Shown: in pieces, positions 58,899-64,000 of the stretch | Numbering within the stretch: position 1 is the first letter of the stretch | Layout of the letters: each line of letters starts with the position of its first letter | From: CAVQBC01 sp963710665 | GTDB lineage: Bacteria; Actinomycetota; Thermoleophilia; Solirubrobacterales; Solirubrobacteraceae | DNA length: 64,000 nucleotides | Assembly (NCBI GenBank): GCA_963710665.1 | Contig: CAVQBC010000001.1 | Location: 1 to 64,000 of the forward strand | Direction: 5' to 3' | Position numbers and translations under genes: made by a program | The notes under the pieces: model-generated | Told to the model about the DNA's origin: nothing | The model's input: only the letters and a program-made list of their open reading frames with translations | Databases searched by the model: none

Positions 58899-61070
58899 GT
58901 GGGCAGCGTGCGCAGGCGGTGGAGGGTGCTGAGCGGAGGCGGGCTGCTGGCTCTCGCGCTGACGGCGGCGCCGGCGGCAAGCGCCGCGCCGCAGGCCCCG
59001 GGCGCGCCCGGGACGAAGCCCACCTGGGAGAAGGCCGACAAGCACGCCTTCGGGACGTCGGCCACGCTCGCGAGCAAGGTGTGGTTCACGCTGCGCCAGG
59101 CGGAGCTCAGCGAGGTCTACTACCCCGACCTCGGCACGCCGGCGCTGCGCGACCTCGAGTTCGCGGTGAGCGACGGGCGCCGCGTCGCGCGCGAGACGCG
59201 CGGCACCCGCGCGAGCGTGCGGCGCGTCGGCGGGAGCGGCCTCACCTTCCGGCAGGTGGTCACCGACCGGCGCGGGCGCTGGCGGCTCGAGAAGACCTTC
59301 GTCACCGACCCCGCGCGGGCGACCGTGCTGGTCGACGTCCGCTTCCGTTCGCTGACCGGGCGCCCGTATCGCCTCTACGTCCTCGCCGACCCGGCGCTCG
59401 GCAACGACGGTGCCGACGACCGCGGCCGCGCCGTCGGCGGCGCGCTGGTGGCGCGCGACGACGGCGCCGCGAGCGCCCTCGCCGCCCGCCCCGCGCTGCG
59501 GCGCGGCACGAGCGGCTACGCGGGCCGCCGCGACCCCTGGCACCGGCTGCGCGCCGCCCACCGGCTCGGGCCGCCGACCGAGGTGCGCAGGCCCGGCAAC
59601 GTCCGCCAGGCGGCGGAGACCGCCCTCACCGGGACGGGCTCGCGCACGCGGATGACGCTCGCGCTCGGCTTCGGCGGCACCCCGCGCGCGGCGCTGCGGA
59701 CGGCGCGAAGCTCGCTGGCGGGCGGCTTCGCGACGGCGGCGCGCGCCTACGCGCGCGGCTGGCAGGAGCACCTGGCGCGGCTGAAGGCGCCGCCGGCGAG
59801 TGTCGCGGACCCGGCCGTGCGCGAGCTCTACGACGGCTCGCTGATGGTGCTCGAGGCCAGCGAGGACAAGACCCACCGGGGCGCCGGCATCGCCTCGCCG
59901 TCGATGCCGTGGGGCTGGGGCCTCGGCTCGGTCGAGACCGACCTGCCGTCCGGTCCCTACCACCTCGTGTGGTCGCGCGACCTCTACCAGGTCGGCACCG
60001 CGCTGCTCGCGGCGGGCGACGCGGCGGCCGCGAACCGGGCGGTCGACTACCTCTTCTTCCGCCAGCAGAAGCCCGACGGCTCGTTCCCGCAGAACTCCGA
60101 GGTCGGCGGCAAGGAGCGCTGGACGAACACGCAGCTCGACGAGGTCGCGCTGCCGATCGTGCTCGCCTGGCAGCTCGGGCGGACCGACGACCGCACGTGG
60201 ACGCGCGTCCGCCGCGCCGCCGACTACGTCGTGCGCCGCGGCCCGCGGACGAAGCAGGAGCGCTGGGAGAACCAGAGCGGCTGGTCGCCCGGGACGATCG
60301 CGGCCGAGATCGCGGGCCTGGTGTGCGCCGCCGACCTCGCGCGCCGCCGGGGCGACGTCGCCGCGGCGGCGCGCTACGAAGCCGTCGCGGACGCCTGGGC
60401 GGCCAACGTCGAGCGCTGGACCGCCACGAGCACCGGCCCGTGGTCGCCGCGGCCGTACTACCTGCGCATCACCAAGAACCGCGATCCCGATCGGCCGACG
60501 ACCTACAACATCGGGGACTCGGGCCCCGACGAGGCCGACCAGCGCCGCATCGTCGACCCGAGCTTCCTCGAGCTCGTGCGCCTGGGGATCAAGCGCCACG
60601 ACGACCCCGTGATCCTCAACACGCTGCAGGTCGTCGACGCGACGCTGCGGGTCGAGACGCCGAACGGCCCGTTCTGGCATCGCTTCACGAGCGACGGCTA
60701 CGGCGAGCGGCGCGACGGCGGCCCGTGGGAGCTCGGCAAGCCGAACACGTTCACGACGCTCGGCCGCGCGTGGCCGATCTTCTCCGGCGAGCGGGGGGAG
60801 TACGAGCTGCTCGCGGGGCGCCCGGCGACGGCGTTCCTGGCCTCGATGGCCGCGAGCGCCAACGACGGCGGGATGCTGCCCGAGCAGGTGTGGGACGGGC
60901 GGCCCCCGACGGGGCGCGGCGGCCTGCGGGCGGGGGAGGGGACGTTCTCGGCGACGCCGCTGGCCTGGACGCACGCGCAGTTCGTCCGCCTGGCCTGGTC
61001 GATCGACGCCGGCCGGCCCGTGGAGCAGCCCGGGATCGTCGCCTGCCGCTACACCGGGCGCTGCGGTTAG
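58899..61070 (+). CDS. Secreted glucoamylase/glucodextranase (GH15)
   Basis: A 723-residue protein with a signal peptide (SGGGLLALALTAAPAASA). Residues 30-270 are the glucodextranase N-type beta domain (WEKADKHAFGTSATLASKVW, YYPDLGTPALRDLEF). The (alpha/alpha)6 barrel follows: GPYHLVWSRDLYQVGTALLA, LFFRQQKPDGSFPQNSEVGG, ENQSGWSPGTIAAEIAG (acid Glu region) and GGMLPEQVWDG (base Glu). It releases glucose from alpha-glucans outside the cell. The GTG start follows GGGAGGGGAAG. Confidence 0.9.
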   Translation: MGSVRRRWRVLSGGGLLALALTAAPAASAAPQAPGAPGTKPTWEKADKHAFGTSATLASKVWFTLRQAELSEVYYPDLGTPALRDLEFAVSDGRRVARETRGTRASVRRVGGSGLTFRQVVTDRRGRWRLEKTFVTDPARATVLVDVRFRSLTGRPYRLYVLADPALGNDGADDRGRAVGGALVARDDGAASALAARPALRRGTSGYAGRRDPWHRLRAAHRLGPPTEVRRPGNVRQAAETALTGTGSRTRMTLALGFGGTPRAALRTARSSLAGGFATAARAYARGWQEHLARLKAPPASVADPAVRELYDGSLMVLEASEDKTHRGAGIASPSMPWGWGLGSVETDLPSGPYHLVWSRDLYQVGTALLAAGDAAAANRAVDYLFFRQQKPDGSFPQNSEVGGKERWTNTQLDEVALPIVLAWQLGRTDDRTWTRVRRAADYVVRRGPRTKQERWENQSGWSPGTIAAEIAGLVCAADLARRRGDVAAAARYEAVADAWAANVERWTATSTGPWSPRPYYLRITKNRDPDRPTTYNIGDSGPDEADQRRIVDPSFLELVRLGIKRHDDPVILNTLQVVDATLRVETPNGPFWHRFTSDGYGERRDGGPWELGKPNTFTTLGRAWPIFSGERGEYELLAGRPATAFLASMAASANDGGMLPEQVWDGRPPTGRGGLRAGEGTFSATPLAWTHAQFVRLAWSIDAGRPVEQPGIVACRYTGRCG

Positions 61071-61124
61071 CGGGGCGCCGCATCCCGCGCTCGCGCGCGC
61101 GAGACGCGCTATCCTTCGACGCCA

Positions 61125-61149
61125 CCTCGCGCCGGAGCGGGGTTTTTTT
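61125..61149 (+). terminator. Intrinsic terminator before rpmG
   Basis: CCTCGC (61125-61130), loop GCCGGA, GCGGGG (61137-61142), then TTTTTTT. This classic hairpin with T-run ends transcription from the glucoamylase gene. It lies 40 nt before the rpmG ATG, so rpmG must have a promoter in or after this stretch, or the site acts as an attenuator; TATCCT at 61110-61115 is a possible -10 upstream of it. Confidence 0.6.
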
Positions 61150-61189
61150 CCGCCCGGCACCGTCCCGACCCCGGAGCAGTCGTTCCCTC

Positions 61190-61354
61190 ATGGCCCGTGG
61201 AGACGTCCGGATCGCTGTCACCCTCGCATGCGAGGAGTGCAAGCGCCGGAACTACCAGACCAACAAGTCCAAGCGAAACAACCCCGATCGCATCACGCTG
61301 CGCAAGTACTGCAAGTGGTGCCGGCAGCACACGGGGCATCGCGAGACGCGGTAG
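61190..61354 (+). CDS. rpmG: 50S ribosomal protein L33
   Basis: 54 residues: ARGDVRIAVTLACEECKRRN, then YQTNKSKRNNPDRITLRKYC and KWCRQHTGHRETR. Two Cys pairs (CEEC, CKWC) mark the zinc-binding version of L33. It begins the rpmG-secE-nusG-rplK-rplA-rplJ order common in bacteria. The gap to secE is 13 nt. Confidence 0.95.
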   Translation: MARGDVRIAVTLACEECKRRNYQTNKSKRNNPDRITLRKYCKWCRQHTGHRETR

Positions 61355-61367
61355 GAGCCCGGACGCC

Positions 61368-61904
61368 ATGGCCCGCGATCGCCAGCGCGCCAAGCAGCGC
61401 CGCCGCCGTCAGTCCGGCACCTCCTCCGAGCAGCGCGCCGCCCGCGCGCGGGCGCGCGAGACGGGGCTCGACGACGCGAGCGTCGAGGAGTCCGGCCTGC
61501 GCGGGTCGACCCCGACGCCGAACCCGCTGGACCACGCGTCCGCCGACGTCGACGAGGCCGAGCTCGCCGAGCGCGGACCGGTCGGCTTCGACGACGAGGA
61601 GGACGACCTCGAGCGCGCTCCCGACGAGGTCGAGGGCGACCTCGTGCGCGCCTCCGCCGAGGCTCCCGTGGATCCGGACGTCGCCGAGGAGCAGGCCATC
61701 GACCGCCGGCGCCCCACGCGGCGCCGCGGCCGTGCGCTGACCTTCCTGCGCAACAGCTGGGAGGAGCTCAAGCGCGTGCAGTGGCCGGACCGCCGCCACG
61801 TCGGCCAGGCGACCGCCGTCGTGCTGGGCTTCGTCGTCCTCGCCGGGGGCTACCTCGGGCTGATGGACGCCATCTGGAAGCCCCTCGTCAACGCCATCCT
61901 GTAA
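61368..61904 (+). CDS. secE: Preprotein translocase subunit SecE with long N-terminal extension
   Basis: The C-terminal 60 residues are SecE: FLRNSWEELKRVQWPDRRHV and the single membrane helix ATAVVLGFVVLAGGYLGLMD. They hold the SecY-SecG channel together. Before them lies a 115-residue hydrophilic region, first basic (RQRAKQRRRRQSG), then acidic (DEEDDLERAPDEVEGDL), and basic again (RRRPTRRRGRA). Most SecE proteins have at most a short tail here. GTAGGAG-like sequence precedes the ATG. The nusG gene follows after 36 nt. Confidence 0.92.
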   Translation: MARDRQRAKQRRRRQSGTSSEQRAARARARETGLDDASVEESGLRGSTPTPNPLDHASADVDEAELAERGPVGFDDEEDDLERAPDEVEGDLVRASAEAPVDPDVAEEQAIDRRRPTRRRGRALTFLRNSWEELKRVQWPDRRHVGQATAVVLGFVVLAGGYLGLMDAIWKPLVNAIL

Positions 61905-61940
61905 CTCGAAAACGAAGCGAAGGCTCCCCTCCCGAACCGC

Positions 61941-62462
61941 ATGTTTCGCTGGTACGTCATCAACACCTACTCCGGCCACGAGAACAAGGTCAAGCAGAAC
62001 CTCGAGCACCGCGTGCAGTCCCTCGGGCAGCAGCGCGCCGTGCGCCAGGTCGTCGTGCCGACCGAGACCGTGCAGGAGATGAAGGACAACCAGAAGGTCT
62101 CCGTCGAGAAGCGGACGATGCCGGGCTACGTGCTGGTCAACATGGACCTCAACGAGGACTCGTGGTCGCTCGTGAAGGGGACGCCCGGCGTGACCGGCTT
62201 CGTCGGCGCCTCGAACGAGCCCGTCCCGCTGACCCAGTCCGAGGTCGACCGCCTGCTGCACCGCGAGGTCGCGGTCCGCACGCCGAGCCGCGCGCAGTTC
62301 TCGATCGGCGAGTCTGTCAAGGTCATCTCGGGCCCCCTGTCGGACTTCTCGGGCGAGATCTCCGAGATCAACGAGGACGCGGGCAAGCTGAAGGTGCTGG
62401 TATCAATCTTCGGTCGCGAGACCCCGGTCGAAGTGGGCTACGACCAAGTCAAGAAGATATGA
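61941..62462 (+). CDS. nusG: Transcription termination/antitermination factor NusG
   Basis: 173 residues: FRWYVINTYSGHENKVKQNL starts the NGN domain, PTETVQEMKDNQKVSVEKRT and MPGYVLVNMDLNEDSW follow, and the KOW domain shows GESVKVISGPLSDFSGEISE. It binds RNA polymerase and links it to Rho or to ribosomes. The stop overlaps rplK by 4 bp (ATGA). Confidence 0.95.
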   Translation: MFRWYVINTYSGHENKVKQNLEHRVQSLGQQRAVRQVVVPTETVQEMKDNQKVSVEKRTMPGYVLVNMDLNEDSWSLVKGTPGVTGFVGASNEPVPLTQSEVDRLLHREVAVRTPSRAQFSIGESVKVISGPLSDFSGEISEINEDAGKLKVLVSIFGRETPVEVGYDQVKKI

Positions 62463-62881
62463 AAAAGATCCTCACCACCATCAAGCTGCAGGCGCCCGGC
62501 GGGCAGGCCTCGCCGGCGCCCCCGGTCGGCCCCGCGCTGGGCCAGCACGGCATCAACATCATGGAGTTCGTCAAGGCGTTCAACGCCCAGACGTCCAACG
62601 ACATGGGCGTGACGATCCCCGTCGTGATCACGGTCTACGAGGACCGGTCCTTCACCTTCATCACCAAGACCCCGCCGGCCGCGGTGCTGATCCGCCAGGC
62701 CATCGGGATCGAGAAGGGGTCGGGTGAGCCCAACCGCAACAAGGTCGGGACCATCACCGAGGACCAGGTGCGCGAGATCGCCGTCAAGAAGCTGCCCGAC
62801 CTCAACGCCCACGATGTCGACCAGGCGGCCAAGATCATCGCCGGCACCGCGCGCTCCATGGGCGTCGAGGTGGTGGCCTGA
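62459..62881 (+). CDS. rplK: 50S ribosomal protein L11
   Basis: 140 residues: KILTTIKLQAPGGQASPAPP, VGPALGQHGINIMEFVKAFN and the C-terminal NRNKVGTITEDQVREIAVKK. It sits at the GTPase-associated centre of the 50S subunit. The first residues overlap nusG by 4 bp and the stop overlaps rplA by one base. Confidence 0.96.
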   Translation: MKKILTTIKLQAPGGQASPAPPVGPALGQHGINIMEFVKAFNAQTSNDMGVTIPVVITVYEDRSFTFITKTPPAAVLIRQAIGIEKGSGEPNRNKVGTITEDQVREIAVKKLPDLNAHDVDQAAKIIAGTARSMGVEVVA

Positions 62882-63609
62882 TGGGTCGCCACGGCAAGGG
62901 CTACTCCGAGGCGCGGGCCCGCATCGACCGTCAGCGCGAGTACTCCCCGGCCGAGGCCGTCCGCCTCGTCAAGGAGGTCAAGCGCGCGAGCTTCGACGAG
63001 TCCGTCGAGGTCCACGTCCGCACCGGGCTCAACGTCCGCCACGCCGACGAGCAGCTGCGCGGCACGATCGCGCTGCCCAACGGCCTCGGCAAGGACGTCA
63101 CCGTCGCCGTGTTCGCCAAGGGCGACAAGGCGCGCGAGGCCGAGGAGGCGGGCGCCGACTACGTCGGGGCCGACGACCTCGCCGCGCGCGTCCAGAACGA
63201 GGGCTTCACCGACTTCGACGTCGCCATCGCGACGCCGGACATGATGCCCGTGGTCGGCCGCCTCGGCCGCATCCTCGGCCCGCAGGGCAAGATGCCCAAC
63301 CCGAAGGTCGGCACGGTCACGATGGACGTGCGCAAGGCGGTCGAGGAGTCCAAGGCCGGCAAGGTCGAGTACCGCACCGACCGCACGGCGATCGTCCACA
63401 TGACGGTCGGCAAGACCTCCTTCGACGACCTCAAGCTGCTCGAGAACTACCAGGCGATCCTCGAGGAGCTCATCCGCGCCAAGCCGGCGGCGGCCAAGGG
63501 CAAGTACATCCGCTCGATCGTCATGGCCTCGACCATGGGCCCGGGCATCAAGGTCGACCCCGCGCGCACGCGCGACCTGATCGAGGAGGCGGCGACCTCC
63601 GCGGCGTAG
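62881..63609 (+). CDS. rplA: 50S ribosomal protein L1
   Basis: 242 residues: HGKGYSEARARIDRQREYSP, VEVHVRTGLNVRHADEQLRG, GRLGRILGPQGKMPNPKVGT and VHMTVGKTSFDD. It forms the L1 stalk and often represses its own operon by binding the mRNA. The order rplK-rplA then rplJ is usual. Confidence 0.96.
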   Translation: MGRHGKGYSEARARIDRQREYSPAEAVRLVKEVKRASFDESVEVHVRTGLNVRHADEQLRGTIALPNGLGKDVTVAVFAKGDKAREAEEAGADYVGADDLAARVQNEGFTDFDVAIATPDMMPVVGRLGRILGPQGKMPNPKVGTVTMDVRKAVEESKAGKVEYRTDRTAIVHMTVGKTSFDDLKLLENYQAILEELIRAKPAAAKGKYIRSIVMASTMGPGIKVDPARTRDLIEEAATSAA

Positions 63610-63691
63610 CCCGCCGACACCCCCGCCGCCTGCTTCCGAAGACCGTCGGCACGCCCCCATCGGGGCGAGAAGTCCGGCAGAGGAGGATGGT
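63610..63691 (+). promoter_or_regulatory. Probable L10 leader of rplJ
   Basis: The 82-nt gap between rplA and rplJ can fold as CTGC...GCAG around an inner CCCCCATCGGGG hairpin, with the segment CCGAAGACCG beside it. The place and the GAAGAC-type bulge fit the ribosomal-protein L10 leader, where L10(L12)4 binds to control its own synthesis. A Shine-Dalgarno AGGAGG ends the leader at 63681-63686. Confidence 0.55.
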
Positions 63692-64000
63692 TTGAACCGA
63701 GAACAGAAGGCTGCGGTCATCGATCAGGTGGCCGCGCAGATATCCGAGAGCGAGGCGATCTTCGCGATCGACTACCGCGGCATCTCCGTGCCGCAGGCCG
63801 CCGAGCTGCGCACGCGGCTGCGCGACGCCGACGCCTCGTTCAGGGTCGTCAAGAACCGGCTGACGGAGCGGGCGGCCGACCAGGCCGGCGCCGACGCGCT
63901 GAAGGCCTTCCTCGAGGGCCCGACCGCGATGACCTTCGTCCGCGGCGACGCCGCGGTGGCCGCCAAGGCGCTGAGCGACTTCCGCCGCACCACCGGCGGG
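63692..64000 (+). CDS. rplJ: 50S ribosomal protein L10, cut by the window edge
   Basis: The visible 103 codons read NREQKAAVIDQVAAQISESE, AIFAIDYRGISVPQAAELRT, FRVVKNRLTERAADQ and the typical FLEGPTAMTFVRGDAAVAAK. This is the L10 N-terminal domain that binds 23S rRNA. The start is TTG, 5 nt after AGGAGG; the nearby ATG at 63687 meets a stop after two codons. The C-terminal L12-binding helix lies beyond 64000. Confidence 0.93.
   Translation, partial: MNREQKAAVIDQVAAQISESEAIFAIDYRGISVPQAAELRTRLRDADASFRVVKNRLTERAADQAGADALKAFLEGPTAMTFVRGDAAVAAKALSDFRRTTGG

Noticed and set aside
58830..61160. N-terminal extension of the EEP nuclease to over 1000 residues
   Set aside because: Everything upstream of the GTG at 58829 is antisense to the GH15 gene and has no domain.

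Overview
This window is very GC-rich bacterial chromosomal DNA, probably from an actinobacterium of the class Thermoleophilia (Solirubrobacterales-like). The grounds are the codon bias, many GTG/TTG starts, deazaflavin-type and LLM flavin enzymes, an ECF42-type sigma factor paired with a DGPF protein, secreted 'TIWACK'-type proteins with Ig-like and collagen-like segments, and the rpmG-secE-nusG-rplK-rplA-rplJ order at the right edge. The placement is an inference; no rRNA or tRNA gene was recognised to confirm it.

Positions 1-5750 are a worn accessory zone. It holds a frameshifted GYD-domain gene, a cupredoxin lipoprotein, and a tyrosine-recombinase pseudogene that abuts an ECF42 sigma gene which has lost its C-terminal extension. 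The YciI/DGPF partner gene follows, then two divergent ECF42-like promoters, one of which now leads into a severed gene. Next come a secreted protein that has lost its 3' end and a ribbon-helix-helix/PIN toxin-antitoxin pair whose toxin is internally deleted. Positions 5750-9620 hold a zinc-ribbon protein, RNase HI, a GH13 enzyme coupled to an LLM flavin oxidoreductase, and a deazaflavin-dependent nitroreductase-like protein.

Positions 9687-15759 are a sugar uptake and oxidation unit: Gfo/Idh dehydrogenase, RbsA-, RbsC- and RbsB-type ABC genes, and a divergent ROK regulator. Positions 15770-29804 carry mixed metabolism: a cupin dioxygenase, an unrecognised repeat protein behind a 22-bp palindrome, a beta-propeller, gamma-glutamyltransferase, a glycosidase, NUDIX, EamA, a BBE flavoenzyme, pyruvate kinase, a MarR-GNAT regulator, VOC, a cupin-SRPBCC fusion and a small P-loop cluster. 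Positions 29801-37745 form one seven-gene operon: Opp/Dpp-type transporter without a binding protein, two zinc alcohol dehydrogenases, a formaldehyde-activating-enzyme homologue and an enolase-superfamily enzyme. A homocysteine-methyltransferase-like gene lies divergent to it. This suggests uptake and breakdown of a methylated or formaldehyde-releasing compound.

Positions 39212-47892 contain an Lrp regulator divergent to phenylalanine hydroxylase, a frameshifted PQQ-type sugar dehydrogenase, a CapA-like phosphoesterase, a leader with promoter and terminator, and an envelope group (two YncE-type propellers, an HtrA-like protease, SCO1). Positions 48077-49820 are a two-component system. Positions 49903-57935 are a tightly coupled type II fatty acid synthesis operon: fabD-fabH-fabG-acpP-fabF-carboxyltransferase-MaoC-fabI-reductase. 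Then follow an EEP nuclease, a secreted GH15 glucoamylase, and the transcription/translation cluster that runs off the right edge inside rplJ.

Three themes recur. Several genes carry 1-nt shifts in homopolymers, either true decay or sequencing error. Many start codons lie 5-9 nt after a -10-like hexamer, which suggests leaderless mRNAs. Strong perfect hairpins separate most convergent gene pairs. A 72-bp twin-hairpin repeat occurs twice, about 31.7 kb apart.
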